Notes under the pieces: generated by a model
Seen by the model: the letters and a program-made list of their open reading frames with translations, nothing else
What the model was told of the DNA's origin: nothing
Databases searched by the model: none
Position numbers and translations under genes: made by a program
Shown here: positions 24,860-33,640 of the stretch, piece by piece
How positions within the stretch are numbered: the first letter of the stretch is position 1
How the letters are laid out: every line of letters begins with the position of its first letter
Origin: an uncultured Amylibacter sp.
Lineage (GTDB): Bacteria > Pseudomonadota > Alphaproteobacteria > Rhodobacterales > Rhodobacteraceae
Assembly (NCBI GenBank): GCA_905182285.1
Contig: CAJJAY010000020.1
Coordinates: 1 to 40,000 of the forward strand
Reading direction: 5' to 3'
Length of the DNA stretch: 40,000 bases

Positions 24860-25924
24860 ATGAGTGTAAATTCTAAAGCGGCGCCAGTGAGGTTTAAAAA
24901 TGTTACGAAAATCTATGGGAAGGATGTTTTAGCTGTAGATGACATTAACCTTAAAATTGAAGCAGGAAAATTAGTAACATTATTAGGGCCATCTGGTTGT
25001 GGAAAAACTACGACTTTAAGAATGATTGCTGGTTTGGAAATGGCAACATCTGGTTCGATATATATTGGTGATCAAGATGTAACTTTGCTTCCAGCAACTG
25101 ATAGGGATGTTTCTATGGTATTCCAATCATATGCGTTATTCCCTCATATGAGTGTTATAGAAAATGTTTCGTATGGCCTAAATTTTTCTAATTTTGACAA
25201 AGGGGAAATAAAAGATCGGGCATACCAAGGCTTAGATTTAGTTGGATTAAAAAAATATGGTGATCGATTGCCCTCTGAATTATCAGGTGGGCAACAACAA
25301 AGAGTTGCGGTTGCAAGAGCTTTGGTTTTAGAACCACAAGTCTTGTTATTTGATGAGCCACTTTCAAATTTAGATGCAAAGTTAAGACGGCAAGTACGTG
25401 AAGAAATACGTGAAATACAACAAAACCTTGGTTTAACAGTTGTCTATGTAACACATGATCAAGAAGAAGCATTGGCTGTTTCAGATGAAATAGTAGTTAT
25501 GCATAATGCTGGTGTTGCCCAAATTGGCTCACCTCGAGATCTATACGATACTCCTGCTAATCATTTTGTCGCGGACTTTATTGGGGAAGCTAATATTATT
25601 CCCTGTGAAATAGTTTCAGTTAAAAAAGAAGTTGCTAAGATTGATATTTCTGGCTTTATCCATGAACTACCTTCGCGAGGTTTATCAGTAGGTGCAGCTC
25701 AATTAGCAGTCAGACCAACTCGTTTAATTTTAAATGCTAAAAATGGAATGAATATGACAGTTGAAAAATCTACTTACGTTGGTAGCAGAATGGAATACAC
25801 ATTAAATGCTGAATTTGGTAAATTGTTTGCAGTTTCGCAGAACGTTGACACGCCTCTAGATATTGGCCAAGAAATTATAGTAGGACTTGATCCTATAGGC
25901 CCAGTTCTTCTTAGTAACGGTTAA
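24860..25924 (+). CDS. ABC transporter ATP-binding protein
   Basis: 354 residues. Motifs seen are Walker A GPSGCGKTTT (about 43-52), the Q-loop MVFQSYALFPHMS, the signature ELSGGQQQRVAVARAL, Walker B LLFDEPLSNLDAK, and the switch VTHDQEEAL. A TOBE-type C-terminal domain starts near DFIGEANIIP. It energises the importer of the two genes upstream. AAGGAAA precedes the ATG at 8 bases. The end overlaps the convergent phosphatase gene by 4 bases. It resembles the ATPase at 1066-2157 through most of the catalytic domain, so these are paralogues. Confidence 0.93.
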   Translation: MSVNSKAAPVRFKNVTKIYGKDVLAVDDINLKIEAGKLVTLLGPSGCGKTTTLRMIAGLEMATSGSIYIGDQDVTLLPATDRDVSMVFQSYALFPHMSVIENVSYGLNFSNFDKGEIKDRAYQGLDLVGLKKYGDRLPSELSGGQQQRVAVARALVLEPQVLLFDEPLSNLDAKLRRQVREEIREIQQNLGLTVVYVTHDQEEALAVSDEIVVMHNAGVAQIGSPRDLYDTPANHFVADFIGEANIIPCEIVSVKKEVAKIDISGFIHELPSRGLSVGAAQLAVRPTRLILNAKNGMNMTVEKSTYVGSRMEYTLNAEFGKLFAVSQNVDTPLDIGQEIIVGLDPIGPVLLSNG

Positions 25925-26709
25925 TCTTTGAATGCTTTATTAGCCATTTGGACCAATTGATCAAAGACACCTGAACTTCCAACAACTACGCGACCACCTC
26001 TTTGAATCATTTTGTTTGTGTCTTGCTTTTCAATTTGGCCCCCTGCTTCTGAAATAAGTAGTTGGCCTGCTAAACAGTCCCAAGCATTCAGGTGTTCTTC
26101 AATATAACCAAGCAATCTTCCTGAAGCCACATAAGCTAGAGATAGAGCACATGATGCATTGCGATGGTACATTCCCCCTTCTTCAAAAATTAGATTAATT
26201 AATTTTTTTATCCCCTTTGTGCTTACACGATTGGAAAAGCCAGTTCCTATTGTTCCCCTGTTTAGATTTGTATTTGGATTGCAAAAAATCTGTGTCTTAT
26301 TCAAAAACGCGCCAGCCCCAAGCATTGCGCTAAAAGTTTCATTATGTACGGGATCATGTGTGATACCAATTTGGGTAACACCATCCTTGACTATGGCAAT
26401 TACAACAGTCCAGGCTGGAATAGCGTTTATAAAATTAGTTGTTCCATCAATTGGATCAATTACCCACGTATATGAAGACGAAGATGCTTTTATAGAATGT
26501 TCTTCTCCAACAATTCCATCTTCAGGAAAGTATTTTGTAATTGCTTCCCGGATTAATAGCTCAACTGCTTTATCTGCCTCAGTTACAAAGTCCTGAGGAC
26601 CTTTATCTTCAACATTTAAATCAGACAAATTATTAAAGAAATTTAAAGCAAAAGTACCTGCTTCTTTTGCAATATCTTGAGCTTTTTGAAATCTTAAATC
26701 GTCTGACAT
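25921..26709 (-). CDS. Inositol monophosphatase family protein
   Basis: 262 residues. The metal-binding motifs of the family are present: GEEHS (about residue 65), DPIDGTTNF (about 82-90) and WDCLAGQLLISEAGG (about 207-221). Members dephosphorylate inositol phosphate, fructose-1,6-bisphosphate, histidinol phosphate or PAP with Mg2+, and this sequence does not decide between them. ATG 26709 is chosen because GGAGGA lies 7 bases before it. A TTG 15 bases upstream is inside that ribosome site. The EamA gene ends 39 bases upstream on the same strand, so they are probably co-transcribed. Confidence 0.9.
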   Translation of the reverse strand: MSDDLRFQKAQDIAKEAGTFALNFFNNLSDLNVEDKGPQDFVTEADKAVELLIREAITKYFPEDGIVGEEHSIKASSSSYTWVIDPIDGTTNFINAIPAWTVVIAIVKDGVTQIGITHDPVHNETFSAMLGAGAFLNKTQIFCNPNTNLNRGTIGTGFSNRVSTKGIKKLINLIFEEGGMYHRNASCALSLAYVASGRLLGYIEEHLNAWDCLAGQLLISEAGGQIEKQDTNKMIQRGGRVVVGSSGVFDQLVQMANKAFKD

Positions 26710-26748
26710 CCTTAAATCCTCCAAACTTATTTTATAATTAATAAAAAA

Positions 26749-27594
26749 TTAAAGTGCTAAATAACCAACACCTAAAAATGTAATTATACAACCTGTCCAT
26801 TGCATAATAGTCATTCGTTCTTTCAAGAAAACCCATGCCAGTAGTATTGTTATAAGGCCAAAAATTGAGGAAGTTACAGAAGCATATTGTGGATTTTCAA
26901 GAGATCCTGCTGAAAAGACACACCAAAGAGCAAAACCATCAGCACAACCCATTGCAATTAACCATGGTATTGCAGTTCTATTAGGCCAGTAGGAAAGACC
27001 TGCAACAAAAATTATGCAAAAGCATAATAAAATACTTATTATTCTTGTTATAAGTGTGACAGACATATGAGGTGATAGTTCTGCGGCTGCTTGGCCAGAT
27101 GCAAACGTAACCGCAAATGCAGCTGCTGCTATTAATGATGTGAGTATAGTTTTACTAATTGGAGGCATTTTATCTTCTGAGTTATCAGACATTATAGCCA
27201 CAATACTCACACCAAATATTATGGCAATAACAGCCAAAACCTGTAAAATTGATACAGGGGTTCCAATCCAAATTGCCCAAGTGATTGAAAGAATTGGGTA
27301 GGATGCGATAAGGGGAGCAACCAACCTGACAGGCCCGCGCTTGAATGAATAGTATAAACTAAAACTAGCAATAACAAAGAAGATACCAGCGATGGATGAA
27401 TAGACAAATGCAGTTTTCGTTATTAATGAAAAATTGTTTTCAGGTATCATTAAGCAAATATGAAATATTAATCCTACAATTAAGACTACAAAAATACATG
27501 CACTTATGGGTGTTTTTTGACTTATAAAACGAACACATACATCATGAAATCCCCAACACATGGCTGCCATTAGGCCAAGTTCAAGTGCACCCAT
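26749..27594 (-). CDS. EamA/DMT family transporter
   Basis: 281 residues, ten hydrophobic helices in two EamA repeats (about 1-135 and 148-280). The start LGLMAAMCWGFHDVCVRFISQKTPISACIF is typical of the family's first helix. Mid-protein there is a charged loop (MSDNSEDKMPPISK) between the repeats. Substrate unknown. It leads into the phosphatase gene after 39 bases, and upstream faces the CBS-protein gene across a 325-base gap. The ribosome site is weak (GAGA about 8 bases before ATG). Confidence 0.87.
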   Translation of the reverse strand: MGALELGLMAAMCWGFHDVCVRFISQKTPISACIFVVLIVGLIFHICLMIPENNFSLITKTAFVYSSIAGIFFVIASFSLYYSFKRGPVRLVAPLIASYPILSITWAIWIGTPVSILQVLAVIAIIFGVSIVAIMSDNSEDKMPPISKTILTSLIAAAAFAVTFASGQAAAELSPHMSVTLITRIISILLCFCIIFVAGLSYWPNRTAIPWLIAMGCADGFALWCVFSAGSLENPQYASVTSSIFGLITILLAWVFLKERMTIMQWTGCIITFLGVGYLAL

Positions 27595-27919
27595 AATAAT
27601 CTCGCCTTAATGCTTAAATATAAAATATAGTATCTACTTTTACTACAAACACAATTATTGATTGTGTGTATTTTCAAATAAAAAATTGCAATTACATTAT
27701 TTAGGTAGCGATAAATTTGTTGTTAGCATTGTAGTAATAAAAAGAATTATAATATTATGGTCTTGTATTCATTATATATAACTTACATTGTTATTTTTAG
27801 ACTAGTTCTTAAATATTATTAAATTTTTAAACATGATAGATTATTAATAAAATCATAGCTGGTTACGAGATTAAATAAAACTATATCCAAAGTATGTGGA
27901 TAAAAAAGGAGAAATTATA
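27595..27919. other. Divergent intergenic region (325 bp), no gene seen
   Basis: Very AT-rich. No convincing open frame, RNA gene or long inverted repeat seen. It must carry the promoters of the EamA gene (minus) and the CBS gene (plus). A short inverted pair TATCC/GGATA lies about 30 bases before the CBS start and is probably chance. Confidence 0.5.
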
Positions 27920-28462
27920 ATGTCACAAAATGCCATTCGTCCAGGAAGTCGTCTGATGGATCGACCTGAATATAGAACAAAGCAAATGCCATTAACAAAA
28001 TCTCCTGATACAAATGTCTTTGATGCAGTTATTGCAATGTCCAAAAAAAACTATGGATCAGTAATTGTCATAGACTCAGATGAGAAAGTTATTGGAGTTG
28101 TGACTGAAAGAGATGTCATGAATAAAGTTGTTGGAAAAGAGCTTAATCCTAGAGAGACTTTATTATCATCGATCATGACGGAAAATCCAAAATTAGCCAA
28201 AGAAACTGACGATATGTTAGAGTGGCTTAGAATAATGTCTAATGAGCGTTTCCGCCGTTTGCCTGTAGTAGATGATCAAAACAGAATAAAAGCAGTTTTC
28301 ACACAAGGAGACTTTGTATCATACACATGGCCAGATTTAATGTATCAAATGAAATCAATAGCAACAGCAACAGTTTCTAAAAACTGGCCACTTTTCTTAA
28401 TTGGTGGTGGGATTGCAATATATTCATTAGTGTTGATATTAGTAATAAGTATGATGAATTAG
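27920..28462 (+). CDS. CBS-pair protein with C-terminal membrane helix
   Basis: 180 residues. Two CBS motifs form one Bateman module: the first about residues 20-75 (NVFDAVIAMSKKNYGSVIVIDSDEKVIGVVTERD) and the second about 85-140 (SIMTENPKLA, FRRLPVVDDQNRIKAVFTQGD). A single hydrophobic helix ends the chain (FLIGGGIAIYSLVLILVISMM, about 157-178). The CBS module usually senses adenine nucleotides or SAM. The tail should anchor it to the inner membrane with the module in the cytoplasm. ATG 27920 follows AAGGAG at 7 bases, and a GTG 24 bases upstream is not needed. An EamA carrier gene starts 50 bases downstream and may be its partner (inference). Confidence 0.87.
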   Translation: MSQNAIRPGSRLMDRPEYRTKQMPLTKSPDTNVFDAVIAMSKKNYGSVIVIDSDEKVIGVVTERDVMNKVVGKELNPRETLLSSIMTENPKLAKETDDMLEWLRIMSNERFRRLPVVDDQNRIKAVFTQGDFVSYTWPDLMYQMKSIATATVSKNWPLFLIGGGIAIYSLVLILVISMMN

Positions 28463-28512
28463 GTTAAAATTTTTTACTAATAATTGTTATAAATATACTA
28501 TACTTGTAAAAG

Positions 28513-29343
28513 ATGCGATTAATCATACTCACATTTTTAGCACTATTAGCATTCGCATCTAATTCGATTTTAAATCGTTGGGCTTTACTTGATGGTACAA
28601 CAGGGCCATTAACATTCTCTTTTGTACGTGTATCATCTGGAGCAGTTTTATTATGGATTATAGTCGCATCAAAAAATATTAATTGGCGTCCTAAATTTCA
28701 AATTCTCCCATCAATTTCAATTTCAATATATATGCTCTGTTTTTCTATTGCTTATCTAAATTTAGGGATTGGGATTGGTGCAGTTATCTTATTTGGGGGT
28801 GTGCAATTTACCATGTTTGGGCTTGCTGCATTTTTTGGTGAAAAAATAACATTGTGGCGAATAGTGGGGGCAACCATATCGTTTTCTGGGCTTTGTGTAT
28901 TATTCTTAACTAATGAGAGACTTGATTTAAATATAAGTGCAATGTTGATTATGATTTTCTCTGCAATAGGTTGGGGAGTTTATAGTTTTTTAGGAAAAAA
29001 TGCAAAAAATCCTCTACTCGAAACTACTCAAAATCTTGTGTGGGCATCACTTTTTTTAGGGTTTGTTTTTGTTTTCTCGTTTGATGAAATGAGTATTAAA
29101 GGCTTTGTTCTAGCTATAATATCTGGAGCGATCACTTCTGGTCTTGGATATGTGCTCTGGTACACAGTTTTACCCTCTCTAAAAACTACAATTGCGGCTG
29201 TATTGCAACTTACTGTTCCCATTATTGCAGCTATAGTAGGGGTTTTGTTTTTCTCTGAAGAACTGACTATGGAGTTAGTTTTTGCAGCTATCTTAGTAGC
29301 AATGGGTACTTTCGTATCGTTAATCAATAAACCATCACAATAA
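28513..29343 (+). CDS. EamA/DMT family transporter
   Basis: 276 residues with ten hydrophobic helices in two EamA repeats. The start (LALLAFASNSILNRWALLDG) and TLWRIVGATISFSGL at the end of repeat one fit the family, as does SEELTMELVFAAILVAMG near the end. Substrate unknown. It lies 50 bases after the CBS-protein gene on the same strand and is likely in one transcript with it. It ends 5 bases before the convergent MYG1 gene. There is no strong ribosome site before ATG 28513. Confidence 0.86.
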   Translation: MRLIILTFLALLAFASNSILNRWALLDGTTGPLTFSFVRVSSGAVLLWIIVASKNINWRPKFQILPSISISIYMLCFSIAYLNLGIGIGAVILFGGVQFTMFGLAAFFGEKITLWRIVGATISFSGLCVLFLTNERLDLNISAMLIMIFSAIGWGVYSFLGKNAKNPLLETTQNLVWASLFLGFVFVFSFDEMSIKGFVLAIISGAITSGLGYVLWYTVLPSLKTTIAAVLQLTVPIIAAIVGVLFFSEELTMELVFAAILVAMGTFVSLINKPSQ

Positions 29344-29348
29344 TATTT

Positions 29349-30275
29349 TTAAATATTACGTTTAAATTCTTTAACAGCTTTTTCTGCCATTTTCAAAATT
29401 GCATCACGTGTTTCTGCAATGGCTATAAAGCGAGCATTATGGCAAAACTTAGCTCCAATTACACCACTTGCAGTTTCAAGATCTTTATTAGTCAGTCCAG
29501 CCCATGAGGCAGGTAAACTAGCGCGCTGTTCAAAAGTATTTTCTGAAAGTTTTATCGTGTTAAGTGTCCATTCTGAGCCACGTGGGTACACTATAAAAAG
29601 TATATGATTAGCATTAGAGCGCTCGAATGCTGACTGAAATGGCATAGCCTTTGGGAGTTCCAGTATTTCTGAAGATCCTAAACTATTAATTAATGCTTTT
29701 ATTATTTTTTCTGCACGCAATTTTGAAGCAAAATTACGAATTATTGATAGAATAAAAGTTTCTATAATAGGCAATAATTGATGAAACGCATCATCATTTG
29801 CTGTTGGAGATGTGTCGTCAAATGCTGGTTTGAAATTTTCTAAAAGCACTGGTAATGAAAGATTTGAAAGAGTGCCTCCTGAAGATAGGTTTATTGCACC
29901 ATTATCTAATAGATCAATTGGTAATACGAACTTGGTATCAAATTCCAAATGTATATCGTCTATATCTTCAGCTAAAATTTTATTTTTTTCTAAGAATGCC
30001 TTACCATAATGTTTCCATATTAGGCCAAAAGAACTAAAAGGCTGACCATCTTTTCGTAATGGACTTGGACGTTGATGGTGGTCAAAAATTTTTATTCCAG
30101 AGTTATAATCAGCACCAACATCGTAAATAATTTTATCAGAACTTGGTGTTATCCATTTTTGCTCACGGCTACGAATTATTTTAGCTTTAGGATAGAGAAA
30201 TTTGAGTACAGCTGATGATAATAGTTCGTCAGCATGGAAACCACCAGAATGAGTAATTAAATATTTGATATCCAT
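29349..30275 (-). CDS. MYG1 family protein (UPF0160), putative 3'-5' exoribonuclease
   Basis: 308 residues. The MYG1 metal-binding motifs are seen near the start: THSGGFHADELLSSAVL (about 8-24), DVGADY (about 52-57) and FDHHQRP (about 64-70), followed by FSSFGLIWKHYG. The C-terminal part has YPRGSEWTLNTI, LPASWAGL and the end motif GVIGAKFCHNARFIAIA. The eukaryotic protein is a DHH-related 3'-5' RNA exonuclease acting in nucleus and mitochondria. Bacterial homologues exist with unknown role. The Asp/His metal ligands are kept here, so activity is plausible. GGAG precedes the ATG at 7 bases. Confidence 0.88.
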   Translation of the reverse strand: MDIKYLITHSGGFHADELLSSAVLKFLYPKAKIIRSREQKWITPSSDKIIYDVGADYNSGIKIFDHHQRPSPLRKDGQPFSSFGLIWKHYGKAFLEKNKILAEDIDDIHLEFDTKFVLPIDLLDNGAINLSSGGTLSNLSLPVLLENFKPAFDDTSPTANDDAFHQLLPIIETFILSIIRNFASKLRAEKIIKALINSLGSSEILELPKAMPFQSAFERSNANHILFIVYPRGSEWTLNTIKLSENTFEQRASLPASWAGLTNKDLETASGVIGAKFCHNARFIAIAETRDAILKMAEKAVKEFKRNI

Positions 30276-30434
30276 AAATGCTCCAATAATTATCTTTTTA
30301 AATTAGCTATATTTGACGTTATTTATGATAATATCAGAACTACTATAGTCTTATCTAAATATAAAGATTAACATTCTAACAATCATCAGAATAGCTGTTT
30401 CATTTTACAAAATGCAAAACACTGAGTTAAAGAA

Positions 30435-31331
30435 TTGAGTAATGAAATTCGATTTAATTTAAACAACAACACTTATGGAAGCATTTGGATGATTATTTCA
30501 ATGGCTTTTTTTGCTATTGAAGATTCACTCATAAAACATGTGACATCTTTACTCCCTATAGGGCAAATTTTAATCATCTTTGGGATAGGTGGTGCAAGCA
30601 TATTTTTTTGCTTAGCACTTATAAATAATGAAAAAATAATTACTAAAGATATTTTTTCTTTTCCAATGTATATGCGTGTAATATTTGAAATAATAGGACG
30701 TTTATTTTACGTACTAGCTATTTTTTTGATGCCTCTCTCAACAGTTACCGTTATTATTCAAGCCACGCCACTTGTTGTTGTTGGTGGCGCAGCAATTGTT
30801 TTTGGTGAAAAAGTAGGGTGGCGTCGTTGGTTTGCAATTTTATTGGGCTTATTGGGCGTGATTGTTATTTTAAAACCAACAACGGATAGTTTCTCATTTC
30901 TTTCAATATTTGCAATTTTAGGAATGTTAGGATTTGCAGGGCGTGATCTAGCTAGTCGTGCCGCTCCAGCAAGCCTAAGCGTTTTAGTATTAGGATTACA
31001 TGGGTTTCTAGCATTGGCTTTTTCAGGTTTAATATTTTCGATTTGGGATGGAGCAAGTTTTATTTTTCCAAATACAAAAACTTCACTTTTTCTATTCACT
31101 GCAATCTTATCTGGTGTAGTTGGTTACTCTTGCTTAATGAAAGCTATGCGCACGGGAGAGGTAGCGGCCGTTACACCATTCAGATATACGCGGTTAATTT
31201 TTGGTGTAACTTTGGGTGTAATTTATTTTAATGAAACATTAACTTCTTCAACTCTACTGGGCTCTATTTTAATAGTTACCTCTGGTTTATTTATATTATC
31301 AAGAAGTAAAAAACTTAATCTAAATAGTTAA
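30435..31331 (+). CDS. EamA/DMT family transporter with TTG start
   Basis: 298 residues, ten hydrophobic helices in two EamA repeats. The segment NTYGSIWMIISMAFFAIEDSLIKHVT is the family's first helix, so translation must begin before the first in-frame ATG at 30489. Only TTG 30435 lies between that helix and the in-frame TGA at 30423. The ribosome site is weak (AAAG 4 bases before). The end overlaps the convergent quinone reductase gene by 12 bases. The motif MRTGEVAAVTPFRYTRLIFG in repeat two is common in this branch of marine alphaproteobacterial carriers. Substrate unknown. Confidence 0.85.
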   Translation: MSNEIRFNLNNNTYGSIWMIISMAFFAIEDSLIKHVTSLLPIGQILIIFGIGGASIFFCLALINNEKIITKDIFSFPMYMRVIFEIIGRLFYVLAIFLMPLSTVTVIIQATPLVVVGGAAIVFGEKVGWRRWFAILLGLLGVIVILKPTTDSFSFLSIFAILGMLGFAGRDLASRAAPASLSVLVLGLHGFLALAFSGLIFSIWDGASFIFPNTKTSLFLFTAILSGVVGYSCLMKAMRTGEVAAVTPFRYTRLIFGVTLGVIYFNETLTSSTLLGSILIVTSGLFILSRSKKLNLNS

Positions 31332-32294
31332 TATTGTAGATCCTGTCGTCATTCGGCTCTCCAAGCTATCATGGGCTAGGGCAATATCTGATAATGGAAA
31401 TTTTTGCCCTATAATAATTTTTATTTGTCCAGATATTACTTTTGTGAATAGATTATTTGCCATTTCTTGGCAGACATCGTGGTTTCCAATATGAGTAAAT
31501 AATGTTGGACGAGTTATTTTCAATGAACCCTTAGCGCCTAATTGCCCTAAATTAAATGGTGGAATTGGACCAGATGCATTACCAAACGTAATCATCATTC
31601 CCAGTGGCTTGAGACAATTTAATGATCCTTCAAATGTAGATTGCCCAACAGAATCCATAACTACATCAACGCCCACGCCATTAGTTAAATCTTTAACTTT
31701 TTCCTCAAAATTATTTTTGTTGTAATTTATGCAATGAGTTGCTCCATTTTCTAAAGCAAGTTTGCATTTTTCATCAGACCCAGCTGTACCAATAAGAGTT
31801 ATGTTTTCAGATTTTGCCCATTGGCATGCTATTAAACCAACGCCACCAGCTGCAGCATGGAATAAAACAGTATCACCAGCTTTTATTGGAGTTGTTCTAC
31901 CAAATAAATATTCAACAGTCATGCCTTGGAGCATCATAGCTGCTCCTTGCTCAAAGCTTATTTCATCAGGTAAGGGACAAACTTGTGCTGCAGGCATTAC
32001 TCGCTTATCACAGTATGATCCGGGTGGCATTGATGCATAAGCAACTCTGTCACCAACCTTTAAATGTGAAACATTATCTCCAATTGCTTCTATTATGCCT
32101 GAACCTTCCATGCCCAATGCATGAGGTAAATCTAGAGGGTAAAGCCCAGTTCTTTGATATACGTCAATAAAATTCAGACCACATGCTTTATGTGAAATTC
32201 TAATTTCACCAATGCCAGGCTCATTGATTGGGTAATCAACAACTTTTAATTTATTAGATCCACCAAATTCATTAATAATAACTGTTCTATTCAT
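31320..32294 (-). CDS. qor: NADPH:quinone oxidoreductase (zeta-crystallin/QorA family)
   Basis: 324 residues, near the family's usual length (about 325). The N-terminal GroES-like domain has GLNFIDVYQRTGLYPLDLPHALGMEGSG (about 39-66) and VGDRVAYA. The NADPH-binding Rossmann domain has LFHAAAGGVGLIACQWAK (about 144-161). Zn-binding cysteines of true alcohol dehydrogenases are lacking, as usual for quinone reductases. It reduces quinones or enones with NADPH in the cytoplasm. AGGAGA lies 5-6 bases before the ATG. The 3' end overlaps the convergent EamA gene by 12 bases. Confidence 0.91.
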   Translation of the reverse strand: MNRTVIINEFGGSNKLKVVDYPINEPGIGEIRISHKACGLNFIDVYQRTGLYPLDLPHALGMEGSGIIEAIGDNVSHLKVGDRVAYASMPPGSYCDKRVMPAAQVCPLPDEISFEQGAAMMLQGMTVEYLFGRTTPIKAGDTVLFHAAAGGVGLIACQWAKSENITLIGTAGSDEKCKLALENGATHCINYNKNNFEEKVKDLTNGVGVDVVMDSVGQSTFEGSLNCLKPLGMMITFGNASGPIPPFNLGQLGAKGSLKITRPTLFTHIGNHDVCQEMANNLFTKVISGQIKIIIGQKFPLSDIALAHDSLESRMTTGSTILTI

Positions 32295-32473
32295 TTTAAT
32301 CTCCTGATTCTGGAATTACTGTAGCTAAAGAATAAATTTAAACAATAAATATAAATTCATTAAACTGAATGAAAGTAATGGTTTGTAATTTTATAAATAT
32401 TGGAGTGATTGATATTCTGAAATTCTGCTCTATTTGTGTTATATACCATATAAAAAATAGAATTGGTAAGGTC

Positions 32474-33019
32474 ATGAAATTAATGAATCACTTTAAGATA
32501 ACAACTCTAGCTTTATTTATTTTTTTTAATTGGATTGAAATATCAATGGCACAAAATTTAATAAAATCTGAACGCTGGGTTTATATAGCAGATACTGTGA
32601 TGGGTGGCGTTTCTGAAGGGTCTGCAAGCTTGATTGATACACCAAAAGGAAAAGCCATAAAATTATCTGGTAAAGTTTCAACTCAAAACAATGGTGGGTT
32701 CATTCAGGTTAGGGTAAATATGCCTAGAGGAGTTGCTTCAGAATTCACAGGTATAAAATTAAATGTTAAGGGTAATGGTGATGAATATTTTGTTCATATA
32801 AGAAACTCTAGCTCTAAATTACCATGGCAATATTATGCGCACAACTTCAAAGCAAAAAATGAGTGGCAAGAAATAAAACTACCATTTTCAGAATTTTCTA
32901 GATCTTCTCGTTTTATTAAGAAAAAAATGAAAATAGAAACTATCAGATCCATAGGACTGGTTGCATATGGCAAAGATTATGATGCTGATGTCTCTATTCT
33001 CAATGTGTCATTTTATTAA
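32474..33019 (+). CDS. CIA30-domain protein, exported
   Basis: 181 residues. A signal peptide (HFKITTLALFIFFNWIEISMA) is followed by a CIA30/NDUFAF1-type beta-sandwich domain: WVYIADTVMGGVSEGSA, the NNGGFIQVRV motif, LNVKGNGDEYFVHIR, EWQEIKLPFSEF, and a final strand SIGLVAYGKDYDADVSILNV. The mitochondrial protein helps assemble complex I. Bacterial exported forms have unknown role and probably bind carbohydrate-like or protein ligands. ATG 32483, 9 bases later, is nearly as likely, being 11 bases after AAGG. The gene ends 8 bases before the convergent cupin gene. Confidence 0.83.
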   Translation: MKLMNHFKITTLALFIFFNWIEISMAQNLIKSERWVYIADTVMGGVSEGSASLIDTPKGKAIKLSGKVSTQNNGGFIQVRVNMPRGVASEFTGIKLNVKGNGDEYFVHIRNSSSKLPWQYYAHNFKAKNEWQEIKLPFSEFSRSSRFIKKKMKIETIRSIGLVAYGKDYDADVSILNVSFY

Positions 33020-33027
33020 AAGGTGAT

Positions 33028-33381
33028 TTATTTCAGTTTAATATCAAAATACTTACGAACTGATTCTAATATTTGCCAAGTTCCAGAAAAGTTGTTTTCA
33101 ACTACAAATGTATCACCAGATTTTACTTCAACAGGGTCACCGTTATCTGGAGTTATAATGATATGGCCCTCAAGTAGATGCACAAATTCATACTCATTAT
33201 AGACTGCATGATATGTCCCGGGAGTTGCTTCCCAATAACCTGAAATCATGGAATCGTCATTACTTGTATGTAATATCCAAGTTTTCATACTTGGAGATCC
33301 TGCAGTTACAGTCCATCCCTCAAGATTGTCAGTTATTGGATCAATATCTTTGATATTTTTTAGTTTTGAAATCGTTGACAT
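33028..33381 (-). CDS. Cupin domain protein (DUF861/cupin_3)
   Basis: 117 residues, a single small beta-barrel. The first cupin motif is replaced by the cupin_3 pattern SGYWEATPGTYHAVYNEYEFVHLLEG (about 47-72), followed by GDPVEVKSGDTFVVENNFSGTWQILESVRKYF. The family includes the ureidoglycine aminohydrolase cupin domain and many proteins of unknown role. His and Glu in the YHAVYNEYEFVHLLEG stretch could hold a metal. AAGGAAAA lies 6 bases before the ATG. It follows the DUF2805 gene after 49 bases on the same strand. Confidence 0.87.
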   Translation of the reverse strand: MSTISKLKNIKDIDPITDNLEGWTVTAGSPSMKTWILHTSNDDSMISGYWEATPGTYHAVYNEYEFVHLLEGHIIITPDNGDPVEVKSGDTFVVENNFSGTWQILESVRKYFDIKLK

Positions 33382-33430
33382 ATAAATTTTCCTTGTAAGA
33401 ATTTAGCATCTAAAAATGATACTAATTAAT

Positions 33431-33640
33431 TTACTTATAATATTCACGACGAGACCCAAAATTTCGGACTCTTTTCCTCCATGCTTTGTAAGAGCCTGTT
33501 TTTAAATTCGATTTCATTAAAGCTTTCACATTTTTTTCAGCTAGCCCATATTGATTTTTTATGTCTGTAAAAGAAACATGATCAGACAATGCCATTTGAA
33601 TGACATCACTGATCTCTGCTTCTGTAAGTTCTTGAGACAT
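33431..33640 (-). CDS. DUF2805 / TIGR03643 family protein
   Basis: 69 residues. The sequence fits TIGR03643: LTEAEISDVIQMALSDHVSF, then YGLAEKNVKALMKSNLKTGSYKAWRKRV and a basic end GSRREYYK. The first half resembles a small helix-turn-helix (IKNQYGLAEKNVKALMK), so nucleic-acid binding is possible, but no function is known for the family. Its ATG shares a base with the stop of the small lipoprotein gene upstream (TAATG, 33638-33642), so translation is probably coupled. Confidence 0.82.
   Translation of the reverse strand: MSQELTEAEISDVIQMALSDHVSFTDIKNQYGLAEKNVKALMKSNLKTGSYKAWRKRVRNFGSRREYYK

Noticed and set aside
27896-27919. GTG start extending the CBS protein by 8 residues
   Set aside because: The AAGGAG ribosome site lies inside this extension and is correctly spaced for ATG 27920.
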